A DNA stretch of 64,000 nucleotides from positions 4,958,501 to 5,022,500 of the forward strand of contig NZ_CP096255.1 of assembly GCF_011516635.5 (NCBI RefSeq), read 5' to 3'. Positions 53,584 to 63,071 of this stretch are shown piece by piece (the first letter of the stretch is position 1; each line of letters starts with the position of its first letter). The translations under genes were made by a program, and so were the position numbers. The notes beneath the pieces were generated by a model. The model was not told the origin of the DNA, made no database searches, and worked only from the letters and a program-made list of their open reading frames with translations. Source of the stretch: Bradyrhizobium barranii subsp. apii. GTDB taxonomy: Bacteria > Pseudomonadota > Alphaproteobacteria > Rhizobiales > Xanthobacteraceae.

Positions 53584-54792
53584 GTGTCCGTCGGAATGGC
53601 AGCCCCTCATGCGCCCTATGCCTGCGACCCCGACCGCAGCCGCGGCCGGCTGGTCGTGGAGCCGCCGAGCCGGACCCGCAGCCCGTTCCGGCGGGATTGC
53701 GACCGGGTGATTCACTCCACCGCGTTCCGCCGCCTGAAGTACAAGACCCAGGTCTTCGTGTTCCATGAGGGCGACCACTACCGCACCCGGCTGACCCATT
53801 CGCTGGAAGTGGCGCAGATCGCTCGCGCCCTGGCCCGGCAGCTCGGGCTGGACGAGGACCTCACGGAAACGTTGGCGCTGGCTCATGATCTCGGCCATCC
53901 GCCGTTCGGGCACGCCGGCGAGCGGGCGCTGGATGCCTGCCTGAAGGATTTCGGCGGCTTCGACCACAACGCCCAGACCTTGCGCGTCGTCGCGTCGCTC
54001 GAGCACCGCTACCCGGAGTTCGACGGTCTCAACCTGACCTGGGAGTCGCTGGAGGGCATCGTCAAGCACAACGGCCCGCTGACGGATCGCAGAGGCGCGC
54101 CGGTCGGGCCCTATCGCGAGCATGGCATTCCGGTCGGCATCGCCGACTACATCAAGACCTACGATCTCGAATTGTGGAGCTTCGCCTCGCTGGAGGCGCA
54201 GGTCGCCGCGATCGCCGACGACATCGCCTATGACGCCCACGACATCGATGACGGCCTGCGCGCCGGCCTGTTCCATCTCGATGATCTCAAGGTGATGCCG
54301 CTGACTGCGGAGATCATCGCCGAGACCTCAGCGCATTACCCCGATCTCGAAGACGTCCGGCGCGGCGCCGAGCTGGTGCGCGAGCTGATCTCGCACCTGA
54401 TCGGTGCGGTGTATTCGGAGGCGCAGAAGAACCTCGCCGCCGTAAACCCGCAATCGGCCCAGGATGTGCGCCGGCAGAGCCGGGCGCTGGTCGCGTTCCC
54501 GGCGGCGGTTGCCGAGGAGGAGGCCGCCATCAAGCGCTTTCTCTATCAGCACATGTACCGTCACAAGCGGGTGATGCGGGTGATGGGGGAGGCGGAACAG
54601 ATTCTGTTCGACCTGTTCGCAAAATACCTGACATCGCCCGGTGAGCTGCCACCGGAATGGCTGCTGGGGGCAGAGGCGGACAATGAGGGCGACCGGGCCC
54701 GCCGGATCGGCAATTTCATTGCCGGAATGACCGACCGTTTCGCCCTGACCGAGCACCAGCGGCTCTTTGACTCGACCCCGGATTTACGTTAG
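53584..54792 (+). CDS. dgt: Deoxyguanosinetriphosphate triphosphohydrolase-like protein
   Basis: An HD-domain dNTP triphosphohydrolase of the type-2 (dGTPase-like) group, 402 residues. The HD metal motif is complete: RLTHSLEVAQIARAL, then ALAHDLGHPPFGHAGE and IADDIAYDAHDIDDG. The N-terminal DRDRVIHSTAFRRLKYKTQVF-type region (split here as DCDRVIHSTAFRRL and KYKTQVFVFHEGDHYRTR) is typical. A GTG start at 53584 is used; ATG 53596 is possible. The gene is followed by argS 9 nt later, so both are probably co-transcribed. Confidence 0.92.
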   Translation: MSVGMAAPHAPYACDPDRSRGRLVVEPPSRTRSPFRRDCDRVIHSTAFRRLKYKTQVFVFHEGDHYRTRLTHSLEVAQIARALARQLGLDEDLTETLALAHDLGHPPFGHAGERALDACLKDFGGFDHNAQTLRVVASLEHRYPEFDGLNLTWESLEGIVKHNGPLTDRRGAPVGPYREHGIPVGIADYIKTYDLELWSFASLEAQVAAIADDIAYDAHDIDDGLRAGLFHLDDLKVMPLTAEIIAETSAHYPDLEDVRRGAELVRELISHLIGAVYSEAQKNLAAVNPQSAQDVRRQSRALVAFPAAVAEEEAAIKRFLYQHMYRHKRVMRVMGEAEQILFDLFAKYLTSPGELPPEWLLGAEADNEGDRARRIGNFIAGMTDRFALTEHQRLFDSTPDLR

Positions 54793-54801
54793 GCGGCGGC
54801 C

Positions 54802-56592
54802 ATGCCCGACACATCCTCAGCACCGCACCTGTTCGCCGACGTGCTCGCACGCGTGCACGCCGCCTGCCGCGCGCTCGCAGCGGACGCCAACTGGCCCGAG
54901 GGTATCGATTTCTCCCGCGTGGTGGTCGAGCCGCCGCGCGACGCCTCCCATGGCGACATGGCGACCAACGCCGCCATGGTGCTTGCGAAAGAGGCAAAGG
55001 CAAAGCCCCGCGACCTCGCCGAGCGGATCGCCGAGCGGCTCCGTTCCGACGCGCTGATCGCCAAGGTCGACGTCGCCGGTCCCGGCTTCATCAATCTGAC
55101 GCTGAAGCCGGCCGCCTGGGCCGAGGCGCTGCGCACGGTGCTGCGCGAGGGGGCTGACTACGGCCGAGTCCGCGGTGGCTCCAAGGTCAATGTCGAATAC
55201 GTGTCGGCGAACCCGACCGGGCCGATGCATGTTGGCCATTGCCGCGGCGCCGTGTTCGGCGACGCGCTCGCGAGCCTGCTCCAGTTCGGTGGCCACGACG
55301 TCACCCGCGAATACTACATCAACGATGCCGGCGCCCAGGTCGACGTGCTCGCGCGTTCTGCCTTCCTGCGGTACCGCGAGGCACTTGGCGAAAACATCGG
55401 CGCGATACCGGAAGGCCTTTACCCCGGCGACTATCTGAAGCCGGTGGGCGCGGCGCTGGCGAAGGAGCACGGCGACAAGCTGCTCGCGATGAGCGAGGCC
55501 GAGTGGCTGCCGACGGTGCGCGCCAAGGCAATCGCGATGATGATGGACGAGATCAAGGACGATCTCGCCGCCCTCAACATCCGCCACGACGTGTTCTTCT
55601 CGGAGCGCTCGCTGATCGAGACCGGCAACAACAAGGTCGCCGAGACCATCGATTTCCTGAAGGCCAAGGGCGACATCTATGAAGGCCGCCTGCCGCCGCC
55701 GAAGGGCGCGCCGGTCGAGGACTGGGAAGACCGCGAGCAGCTGCTGTTCAAGGCGACCGCTTACGGCGACGATGTCGATCGTCCGCTGATCAAGTCGGAC
55801 AATTCCTACACCTACTTCGCCTCGGATATCGCCTACCACAAGAACAAGTTCGATCGCGGCTTCGCCGAGATGATCGACGTCTGGGGCGCCGACCATGGTG
55901 GCTACATCAAGCGGATGCAGGCGGCGGTGAAGGCGACGACATCAGGCAAGGGCGCGCTCGACGTCAAGATCGTCCAGCTCGTGAAGTTGCTGCGCAACGG
56001 CGAGCCGGTGAAAATGTCGAAGCGGAGCGGGGATTTCGTCACCTTGCGTGAGGTGGTGGATGAGGTCGGCCAGGACGCCGTCCGCTTCATGATGCTCTAC
56101 CGCAAGAACGACGCGGTGCTCGACTTCGACCTCGCCAAGGTCATGGAACAGTCGCGCGACAACCCGGTATTCTACGTCCAGTACGGCCACGCCCGCGGCC
56201 ACTCGATCTTCCGCAACGCCCGGGCCGAGGTGTTCCCGGAACTGCCTGAGGATAGCGGCAAGCGCATCGCGTGGCTCGGCGAGTCGGCGGTGGAACGGCT
56301 ATCGGACCCGGTCGAGCTCGAGCTGCTCAAGCGCCTCGCAATTTTTCCGCGCATGCTGGAGGCCGCCGCCGCGGCCCATGAGCCGCACCGAATTGCCTTC
56401 TATCTCTATGACTTAGCGAGCGAATTTCACGCACTTTGGACGAAGGGGCGCGATTTGCCCTATTTACGCTTCATTATCAATAATGATGCAGATCTTACAA
56501 AGGCGCGACTGGCCATGGTCCAGGGCGTCGTCTCTGTCCTGGCATCGGGCCTCGCCATCCTCGGCGTCCATGCTCCGGACGAGATGCGGTAG
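54802..56592 (+). CDS. argS: Arginyl-tRNA synthetase
   Basis: Class I aminoacyl-tRNA synthetase, 596 residues. The N-terminal Add-1 domain (about 1-110) is followed by the HIGH-type motif SANPTGPMHVGHCRGAVFGD and the KMSKS-type motif VKMSKRSGDFVTL. The C-terminal DALR anticodon-binding domain ends in the usual SVLASGLAILGVHAPDEM. It starts 9 nt after dgt. All expected parts are present. Confidence 0.97.
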   Translation: MPDTSSAPHLFADVLARVHAACRALAADANWPEGIDFSRVVVEPPRDASHGDMATNAAMVLAKEAKAKPRDLAERIAERLRSDALIAKVDVAGPGFINLTLKPAAWAEALRTVLREGADYGRVRGGSKVNVEYVSANPTGPMHVGHCRGAVFGDALASLLQFGGHDVTREYYINDAGAQVDVLARSAFLRYREALGENIGAIPEGLYPGDYLKPVGAALAKEHGDKLLAMSEAEWLPTVRAKAIAMMMDEIKDDLAALNIRHDVFFSERSLIETGNNKVAETIDFLKAKGDIYEGRLPPPKGAPVEDWEDREQLLFKATAYGDDVDRPLIKSDNSYTYFASDIAYHKNKFDRGFAEMIDVWGADHGGYIKRMQAAVKATTSGKGALDVKIVQLVKLLRNGEPVKMSKRSGDFVTLREVVDEVGQDAVRFMMLYRKNDAVLDFDLAKVMEQSRDNPVFYVQYGHARGHSIFRNARAEVFPELPEDSGKRIAWLGESAVERLSDPVELELLKRLAIFPRMLEAAAAAHEPHRIAFYLYDLASEFHALWTKGRDLPYLRFIINNDADLTKARLAMVQGVVSVLASGLAILGVHAPDEMR

Positions 56593-56733
56593 TTTGGGGC
56601 GAACTACTTAAGGGGAATTTTGGGGGGAACCGGCAGAAGCCGGACCGCTTAGACTTGGTTGAATGCCTTGTGGGTCGAAAGCCGCGCCTTGGTCGAGGGG
56701 CGCGCGGCTTTCCCGAAGGGACGCATCATCACG

Positions 56734-58350
56734 ATGGCCGAACGATATCAGGACAGAACGTTTCCTTCCGATGGCTATGGTCGCGGTGGCGATCAGCATG
56801 GGAAGGCGGAAAACGATCCCTTGGCCGAACTCGCCCGCCTGATCGGACAGACCGATCCATTCGCAGCGCAGGGACGGCCGAGCGCGCAGCCGCCGGCACC
56901 GCCAACGCAGAGCTATCAAGACCACGACTATCCGCAGGACGACTATCCGCAGGACGACTATCGGCAGGATTATGCCGAGCAGGCGCTGCCGGCTCCGCCC
57001 GGGCCGCCCTCATGGATGCGGCGCGCCAACGTGCAGCCGCAGCCCGCGCCCGAGCAGCCCGACTATCCCGTTTCTGTGAACCCGGTTCATCCATTGCACC
57101 GCTATTCAGCCCAGCCGACCGCGCCCGAGCCCGATTTCCATAAGCCGCAGGCCTATCAGGACCACGCTTACCAGGATCAGGCCCATCAAGCGCAGGCCTA
57201 TCAGGATCAGGCCCATCAGGGCCGCGCTCACCAGCAGCATGATCAGGCTTACCAGGAGCAAGCCTATCAGGAGCCGCATCAGCCGCCCGATCCGGCACGC
57301 TACGACGATGCGCTCTATGGACGGCTGGAGGGTGGCGAGCAGGATTATCAGCGCGATCCCGCCTATCCGGACGATCCTTACGCGTTCCAGCGCGACTATC
57401 CCGAGGCCGATCTCGACGAACCGAAGAAGCCGCGCGGCGGCATGATGACGGTCGCGGCGATCCTCGCGCTTGCCGTGGTCGGCACTGGCGCGGCCTTCGC
57501 CTACAAGACCTATGTCGGTTCGCCCCGCAGCGGCGAGCCGCCGATCATCAAGGCCGACAACACGCCGACCAAGATCGTGCCGGCGCCGACCGACTCCTCG
57601 GCGAAGGTGCCGGATCGCATGGCGAGCGGCGATGGCTCCGAGAAGATCGTGCCGCGCGAAGAGGCGCCTGTCGACGTCGCTGCCAAGGCGGGCGGTCCGC
57701 GCGTGGTGTTCCCGCCACTAAACCAGAACGCGAACCCGCCGTCGGTGGCGAGCGTCGCGCCGTCCACGATCCCGCCGCCAAGCGCGGGTCCAATCCCGAG
57801 CAACGGCACGCTGCCGGCCAACACGCCGCGCGCGATCAGGACTGTGGCCGTGAGGGCCGATCAGACCGATAGCACCGCGCCGCAATCCACGGCCGCCAAG
57901 CCGACGGCAGCCGCGCCGAAGCCCGTTGCGGTGCCCGCCGCACCGGCTGCGCCGCGCAATCCGCCGACGTCGGCCAATGCCAGCGCCAACCAGCCGCTCT
58001 CGCTTGCGCCGCAATCGACGCCGGCTGCGGAGGTGCCGCAGCGGATGGCTGCGACCAACCCGACGCAACTCACGCCCGCCAGCAATGGTGGTGGCGGCTA
58101 TGTCGTGCAGGTCTCCTCGCAGCAGAGCGAGGACAGCGCGGCCGCGTCCTACCGGGTGCTTCAGAGCAAATATGGCAGCGTGCTCGGATCGCGCTCGCCG
58201 GTGATCAAGCGGGTCGATCTGACCGACAAGGGCAAGGGGGTCGTCTATCGCGCTTTCGCCGGACCCTATGGTTCGGCCGAGGAAGCGACGCAGGCTTGCA
58301 ACAGCCTGAAGTCCGCTGGCCTGTCCGCCTGCTTCGTCCAGAGGAATTAA
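56734..58350 (+). CDS. SPOR-domain cell-division/envelope protein with Tyr/Gln-rich repeats
   Basis: A 538-residue bitopic membrane protein. The cytosolic N-terminal region (about 1-230) has two low-complexity parts: DYPQDD repeats and a run of AYQDQAHQ-type heptad-like units (about residues 145-190). A transmembrane helix lies at about 241-262 (MTVAAILALAVVGTGAAFAY), followed by a Pro/Ala-rich periplasmic linker. The SPOR domain is about 452-535 (GGGYVVQVSSQQSEDSAAASYRVLQSKY in two parts), which binds denuded septal glycan. ATG 56734 (MAERYQDR) is chosen over upstream starts. It is followed by nagZ. Confidence 0.88.
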   Translation: MAERYQDRTFPSDGYGRGGDQHGKAENDPLAELARLIGQTDPFAAQGRPSAQPPAPPTQSYQDHDYPQDDYPQDDYRQDYAEQALPAPPGPPSWMRRANVQPQPAPEQPDYPVSVNPVHPLHRYSAQPTAPEPDFHKPQAYQDHAYQDQAHQAQAYQDQAHQGRAHQQHDQAYQEQAYQEPHQPPDPARYDDALYGRLEGGEQDYQRDPAYPDDPYAFQRDYPEADLDEPKKPRGGMMTVAAILALAVVGTGAAFAYKTYVGSPRSGEPPIIKADNTPTKIVPAPTDSSAKVPDRMASGDGSEKIVPREEAPVDVAAKAGGPRVVFPPLNQNANPPSVASVAPSTIPPPSAGPIPSNGTLPANTPRAIRTVAVRADQTDSTAPQSTAAKPTAAAPKPVAVPAAPAAPRNPPTSANASANQPLSLAPQSTPAAEVPQRMAATNPTQLTPASNGGGGYVVQVSSQQSEDSAAASYRVLQSKYGSVLGSRSPVIKRVDLTDKGKGVVYRAFAGPYGSAEEATQACNSLKSAGLSACFVQRN

Positions 58351-58396
58351 CGGCCGTTTCCTTGACCCCCTCGCGGGGCAGGGTTAATCGGCCGTT

Positions 58397-59425
58397 ATGA
58401 GCACGCGGGCCTTCATTACCGGTGTATCCGGAACGGAACTAACCGCCGCCGAGCGGGAGTTTATCCGTGCCGAACGCCCATGGGGCTTCATCCTCTTCAA
58501 GCGCAATGTCGAGGCGCCGGCTCAAGTTGCTGCGCTGGTTGAGGAATTGCGGGCGGCTGCGGGCGCAGCTGACGCGCCTGTCTTGATCGACCAGGAGGGT
58601 GGCCGGGTGCAGCGGCTGGGCCCGCCGCACTGGCCGGTCTATCCGCCGGGCGCGATTTTCTCGACCTTGTACGACGCTGATTCGGTACTTGGATTGACGG
58701 CTGCGCGCCTCAGCGCCCGGCTGATTGCGTCGGATCTCGCCGATCTCGGCATTACCGTGGATTGCCTGCCGCTGGCTGACGTGCCGGTGCCGGGTGCCGA
58801 TGCCGTCATTGGGAACAGGGCCTACGGCACCGAGCCGGGCAAGGTCGCCGCGATCGCGCGCGCGGTCACCGAGGGCCTGGAGCAGGGCGGCGTGCTGCCG
58901 GTTCTGAAGCACATTCCCGGACATGGACGCGCCACCGCCGACACCCATTTCAAGCTGCCGACGGTCGATGCTCCGTGGGACGAGCTCGACCGGACCGACT
59001 TTGCGGCATTCAAGCCGCTGGCCGACCTGCCGATGGCCATGACTGCACATGTTGTGTTTAGCGCGGTCGACCCCGCCCATCCGGCGACGACTTCTGCGAC
59101 AATGATCACTCAGGTGATTCGCGGCGTGATCGGGTACCAGGGTTTGTTAATGAGTGATGACGTGTCGATGAACGCGCTGTCGGGGAATATCGCCGAACGG
59201 ACCCGCGCCATCTTCGCGGCCGGCTGCGACATGGCCCTGCATTGCAACGGCAACATTGAAGAGATGCGCGAGGTCGCCGGCCAGACACCTGAGCTGTCCG
59301 GCACGGCGCTGGCGCGGGCGAAAGCCGCACTTGCGTCGCGCAAGGCACCGCAGCCGTTCGACCGGGCGGCCGCACGCGCCGAACTGGACGCATTGATCGC
59401 ACGGGCAAATACGGCATCCGCATGA
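58397..59425 (+). CDS. nagZ: Beta-N-acetylhexosaminidase (cell-wall recycling)
   Basis: A family-3 glycosidase of 342 residues that removes GlcNAc from muropeptides in the cytosol. Signatures: LIDQEGGRVQRLGPPHW, the catalytic His loop KHIPGHGRATADTH, and the nucleophile Asp in LLMSDDVSMNAL. It overlaps scpA by 4 nt (ATGA). Products feed peptidoglycan recycling and, in many species, beta-lactamase induction. Confidence 0.95.
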   Translation: MSTRAFITGVSGTELTAAEREFIRAERPWGFILFKRNVEAPAQVAALVEELRAAAGAADAPVLIDQEGGRVQRLGPPHWPVYPPGAIFSTLYDADSVLGLTAARLSARLIASDLADLGITVDCLPLADVPVPGADAVIGNRAYGTEPGKVAAIARAVTEGLEQGGVLPVLKHIPGHGRATADTHFKLPTVDAPWDELDRTDFAAFKPLADLPMAMTAHVVFSAVDPAHPATTSATMITQVIRGVIGYQGLLMSDDVSMNALSGNIAERTRAIFAAGCDMALHCNGNIEEMREVAGQTPELSGTALARAKAALASRKAPQPFDRAAARAELDALIARANTASA

Positions 59426-60261
59426 CCGCAGAAATCCTATCGTTTGAAACCGGGCGGCCTGCAGAGCTCGCCGAGGGTGAGCCGGCGTTGGTGGTGGACG
59501 TCGAGGGCTATGAGGGCCCGCTCGACCTGCTGCTCGCGCTGGCGCGGCAGCAGAAGGTCGATCTCGCCAAGATCTCGATCCTGGCGCTGGCCGACCAGTA
59601 CCTCCACTTCATCGAAGCCGCGCGAAAGATCCGGCTGGAGCTTGCTGCCGATTATCTCGTGATGGCGGCCTGGCTTGCCTTCCTGAAGTCGCGCCTGCTG
59701 CTGCCGGAGCCGCCCAGTGCGGAAGGCCCGAGCGCAGAAGAGATGGCGACCGCGCTCGCCAACCGCCTGCGCCGGCTGGAAGCCATTCGCGAAGCCGCCA
59801 ACCGGCTGATGAACAGGCAGCAATTGCTGCGCGACATCTTCCCGCGCGGCGAGCCCGAGCAGATCGCGGAGATCAAGCACCCGAAATACACTGCGACGCT
59901 GTACGACCTGCTCACCGCCTATGCCGCGCAGCGCCAGTCGCGCGTGCTGGCGAGCGTGCATCTGGCCAAGCGCACGGTGTGGTCGCTCGCCGAAGCGCGC
60001 GCCACGCTGGAGCGGCTTGTCGGCAGCATCAGCGAACAGGACGACTGGGGCGTTCTCGACGACTTTCTGCTCCGGCACGTTGCCGATCAAACGCAGCGCG
60101 CGACGGTGCTCGCCTCGAGCTTTGCGGCTGCGCTCGAACTGGTGCGTGAAGGTCAGCTCGAGTTGAACCAGAAAGAGGCGTTCGCGCCCATCTATTTCCG
60201 GAAGGGGCGCCCGAAACCGGTCGTGGACGCAGCTCCTGCGCCTGATGCGCCGGTCGGTTAA
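59422..60261 (+). CDS. scpA: Segregation and condensation protein A (kleisin)
   Basis: ScpA bridges the Smc heads in the condensin complex. The 279-residue protein has the N-terminal kleisin region (YEGPLDLLLALARQQKVDLAKI), the conserved YLVMAAWLAFLKSRLLLP and a C-terminal winged helix (LELVREGQLELNQKEAFAPIYF). It overlaps nagZ (ATGA) and is followed by scpB. Confidence 0.95.
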   Translation: MTAEILSFETGRPAELAEGEPALVVDVEGYEGPLDLLLALARQQKVDLAKISILALADQYLHFIEAARKIRLELAADYLVMAAWLAFLKSRLLLPEPPSAEGPSAEEMATALANRLRRLEAIREAANRLMNRQQLLRDIFPRGEPEQIAEIKHPKYTATLYDLLTAYAAQRQSRVLASVHLAKRTVWSLAEARATLERLVGSISEQDDWGVLDDFLLRHVADQTQRATVLASSFAAALELVREGQLELNQKEAFAPIYFRKGRPKPVVDAAPAPDAPVG

Positions 60262-60282
60262 GTGCAAGAAGGAGAAGCTACC

Positions 60283-61032
60283 ATGGCAAGCCTGGCTGAA
60301 GTGCGGGTAGAAGAGGCCGAGCCGATGGAGAACGAGTCCCAGGCACGTCCTGAAGAGCTGCGGCTGCTGGAAGCGCTGCTGTTTGCTTCGAATGAACCGC
60401 TGGACACCGCGACGCTGGCCAAGCGCATGCCTGATGGGGTCGATGTCAAGGCTGCGCTCGAACAGCTCCAGGCCGATTATGCCTTGCGCGGCGTCAATCT
60501 CGTGCGCGTCGCCAACAAATGGACCTTCCGCACGGCCGGCGATCTCGCTTGGCTGATGACGCGGGAGAGCACCGAGACCCGCCGCCTGTCGCGTGCCGCG
60601 ATCGAGGTGCTGGCGATCATCGCCTATCACCAGCCGGTGACGCGCGCCGAGATCGAAGAGATCCGCGGCGTCGTCACCTCGAAGGGTACGCTCGACGTGC
60701 TGCTGGAGACCGGCTGGATCAAGCCGCGCGGTCGTCGCAAGACGCCCGGCCGCCCCCTTACATTCGGAACCACCGAGGACTTCCTGTCGCAGTTCACCCT
60801 GGAACAGCTTGGCGATCTGCCGGGCCTGGAAGAGCTGAAGGGCACGGGCCTGCTGGATTCGCGCCTGCCGACGGGATTCAGCGTGCCGACCCCGTCGGAT
60901 GACCCGCAGCTGCGCGAGGACGAGGATCCGTTGGAACCGGGCGAGGACCTGGATCTGGCGCTGGCGCCTGCGGTCGAGCCCGAGACGCCGGACGGCGGCA
61001 ATGAGGGCGGCGAGGGTGGCAGCGAGGACTGA
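60283..61032 (+). CDS. scpB: Segregation and condensation protein B
   Basis: Partner of ScpA and Smc, two winged-helix domains. The 249-residue product has LLEALLFASNEPLDTATLAKRM, the conserved LSRAAIEVLAIIAYHQPVTRAEIEEIRG (split as LSRAAIEVLAIIAYHQP and VTRAEIEEIRG), and TFGTTEDFLSQF. A long acidic tail (DEDPLEPGEDLDLALAP, then Gly/Glu-rich) is typical of rhizobial forms. ATG 60283 is chosen for the AAGGAGAAG site; a GTG at 60262 is less likely. Confidence 0.95.
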   Translation: MASLAEVRVEEAEPMENESQARPEELRLLEALLFASNEPLDTATLAKRMPDGVDVKAALEQLQADYALRGVNLVRVANKWTFRTAGDLAWLMTRESTETRRLSRAAIEVLAIIAYHQPVTRAEIEEIRGVVTSKGTLDVLLETGWIKPRGRRKTPGRPLTFGTTEDFLSQFTLEQLGDLPGLEELKGTGLLDSRLPTGFSVPTPSDDPQLREDEDPLEPGEDLDLALAPAVEPETPDGGNEGGEGGSED

Positions 61033-61086
61033 CGTCCTGGCCGTTTAGAGGCTCCCTGCGACCAGTTAACACTGGCAAGATTACGT

Positions 61087-61109
61087 AGCGCCAACAGCGA
61101 ATTGGCGCT
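61087..61109 (+). terminator. Hairpin between scpB and tatA
   Basis: AGCGCCAA and TTGGCGCT form a perfect 8-bp stem with a 7-nt loop. A TTGTTTTT run starts 11 nt later. It may be a partial terminator or processing site between scpB and the tat genes. Confidence 0.4.
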
Positions 61110-61199
61110 GCCTTGGTCCTTGTTTTTGAGGCCTGCCGAGCCTAGGTTTCCGGGAAGATCGGCCGGGTCCCCGGCCAGGTGTGTTTGGAGGGTTGCAGG

Positions 61200-61436
61200 A
61201 TGGGTTCGCTTAGCATTTGGCACTGGATCCTGGTGATCGCAGTCGTCCTGCTGCTGTTCGGCCGCGGCAAGATTTCGGATCTGATGGGCGACGTGGCCCA
61301 GGGCATCAAGGCCTTCAAGAAGGGCATGCAGGACGACGACAAGGTCGCCGACAAGCCCGAGCCGGCCAAGTCGATCGAGCACGCCGCCGCGCCGCCAACC
61401 GCGGCCCGGTCCGACGTCGGCAGCAAGGCCGTCTGA
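61200..61436 (+). CDS. tatA: Sec-independent protein translocase subunit TatA
   Basis: TatA polymerises to form the twin-arginine channel. The 78-residue chain has the N-terminal helix (SIWHWILVIAVVLLLFGRGK), the FGRGKI hinge and amphipathic helix (SDLMGDVAQGIKAFKKGM), and a charged disordered tail. ATG 61200 has GGAGG 8 nt upstream. First gene of tatABC; likely substrates in this window are the RR-signal proteins at 1.7, 5.1 and 8.8 kb. Confidence 0.95.
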   Translation: MGSLSIWHWILVIAVVLLLFGRGKISDLMGDVAQGIKAFKKGMQDDDKVADKPEPAKSIEHAAAPPTAARSDVGSKAV

Positions 61437-61523
61437 GTAGGCGTACGCGAGACGCGGGTGACGGCGCCGATCCTAAGCGCGAAGGATTGGGCCGGTCGCG
61501 GCTGGCGTGAACGGAAAGACCTC

Positions 61524-62069
61524 ATGTTCGACATCGGGTGGAGTGAACTGGTCCTGATCGGGGTCGTGGCCTTGGTCGCCATCGGCCCGAAAGAGCTGCC
61601 GGGCGTGCTGCGCATGGTCGGGCAGTGGATGGGCAAGGCCCGCAAGATGGCTGCCGAATTCCAGGGCCAGTTCCAGGAAGCGATGCGCGAGGCCGAAATG
61701 GCCGACCTCAAGAAGAGCTTTGACGAGGTCAAGGAAGCCGCTTCCGGCTTTGCCGGCAACAATCTGATGACCTCGCTCCAGAAGGATGTCAGCGACGCGC
61801 TCCGCGTCGATGCGCTGGACAAGCCGGCCGAGACCTCCACGACCACCGCCGTCGAAGCGCCGGCGACTTCAAGCGAAGCGCTGGCGATTTCAACCGAAAC
61901 GCCGGCGACACCGACCACGCCGGAAGCGCCGACGCCCGAGACCTTCGTGGAAGCCGAGGCGCATGCGGCCGTGAACGAGCCGCTCGCGATCACCCGCGAG
62001 GTCGAGCAGGCCCAGGTCATTCAAGACACTGCGCCACCTGAGGCGATCAAGGACGTTAAAGCGTCATGA
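61524..62069 (+). CDS. tatB: Sec-independent protein translocase subunit TatB
   Basis: A 181-residue membrane protein that binds Tat signal peptides with TatC. It begins MFDIGWSELVLIGVVALVAIGPKELPGVL, shown here in two motifs (MFDIGWSEL and IGPKELPGVL), typical of TatB, followed by the amphipathic helix and an acidic Ala/Thr/Pro-rich tail. ATG 61524 is chosen because it gives the exact family N-terminus. Overlaps tatC by 4 nt. Confidence 0.95.
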   Translation: MFDIGWSELVLIGVVALVAIGPKELPGVLRMVGQWMGKARKMAAEFQGQFQEAMREAEMADLKKSFDEVKEAASGFAGNNLMTSLQKDVSDALRVDALDKPAETSTTTAVEAPATSSEALAISTETPATPTTPEAPTPETFVEAEAHAAVNEPLAITREVEQAQVIQDTAPPEAIKDVKAS

Positions 62070-62878
62070 GCGACGCCGATATCGAGGCCAGCAAAGCCCC
62101 TCTGATGGACCACCTGATCGAGCTGCGGTCGCGGCTGATCAAGGCGCTGCTTGGCTTTGGCGTGGCCTTCATCTTCTGCTTCTTCTTCGCCAAGCAGATC
62201 TACAACGTGCTGGTCTGGCCGTTCGTGTGGGTCGCGGGTCCCGAGAATTCGAAGTTCATCTACACGGCGCTGCTGGAATATTTCATCACCCAGCTCAAGC
62301 TCGCGCTGTTCGGCGCCGGCTTCATCTCGTTCCCGATCATCGCGACGCAGATCTACAAGTTCGTCGCGCCCGGGCTCTACAAGCACGAGAAGCAGGCCTT
62401 CCTGCCGTATCTGGTCGCGACCCCGTTCTTCTTCGTGCTGGGCGCGGCGCTGGTCTATTTCGTGGTGCTGCCGATGCTGGTCCGCTTCTCGCTCGGCATG
62501 CAGCAGGCCGGCAGCGACGAGACCGCGCAGATCCAGCTGCTGCCCAAGGTCGGCGAATATCTGTCGCTGATGATGTCGCTGATCTTCGCCTTCGGCATCG
62601 CCTTCCAGCTTCCGGTGATCCTGACGCTGCTCGGGCGCATTGGGATCGTGACCTCGAAGATGCTGCGCGAGAAGCGCCGCTACTTCATCGTCATCGCCTT
62701 CGTCATCGCGGCCGTTCTGACGCCGCCCGACGTGCTGAGCCAGTGCTCGCTGGCGATCCCCCTGCTCCTGCTCTACGAGGGCTCGATCATCGCGGTCGGG
62801 ATGGTGGAGAAGAAGGCGGCGGCGTCGAAGGCCGCCACCGGGACCGACGTGTCGACGCCGGCCAATCCTGCAGAGTAG
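62066..62878 (+). CDS. tatC: Sec-independent protein translocase subunit TatC
   Basis: This 270-residue six-helix membrane receptor for twin-arginine signals has the cytosolic signature MDHLIELRSRLIKALLGF. Six hydrophobic segments follow, ending with VIAAVLTPPDVLSQCSLAIP and LLLLYEGSI. It starts inside the tatB stop (ATGA). Followed by a palindromic repeat and serS. Confidence 0.96.
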   Translation: MSDADIEASKAPLMDHLIELRSRLIKALLGFGVAFIFCFFFAKQIYNVLVWPFVWVAGPENSKFIYTALLEYFITQLKLALFGAGFISFPIIATQIYKFVAPGLYKHEKQAFLPYLVATPFFFVLGAALVYFVVLPMLVRFSLGMQQAGSDETAQIQLLPKVGEYLSLMMSLIFAFGIAFQLPVILTLLGRIGIVTSKMLREKRRYFIVIAFVIAAVLTPPDVLSQCSLAIPLLLLYEGSIIAVGMVEKKAAASKAATGTDVSTPANPAE

Positions 62879-62896
62879 GGCGCCACGTCCACCGGT

Positions 62897-62996
62897 GTCA
62901 TTCCCCGCGAAGGCGGGGAATCCAGTACGCCGCAGCCTCTCGGGGAATCACGGGCGCCTCTGGAATACTGGATCGCCCGCTTTCGCGGGCGATGAC
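62897..62996. repeat. Intergenic palindromic repeat (GTCATTCCCCGCGAAGGCGGGGAATCC family)
   Basis: Two hairpins (CCCCGCGAAGGCGGGG and GCCCGCTTTCGCGGGC) with outer GTCAT/ATGAC ends and inner ATCCAGTA/TACTGGAT pair form a long imperfect palindrome. From memory, common in Bradyrhizobium intergenic space. Lies between tatC and serS and may terminate tat transcription. Confidence 0.7.
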
Positions 62997-63071
62997 AGCT
63001 GTGCTAGGGGGAACGCGCTGACGTACAACGTTCGCCGTTGTAGGTTTATGCGCTGATCCAGGACCACCGCC

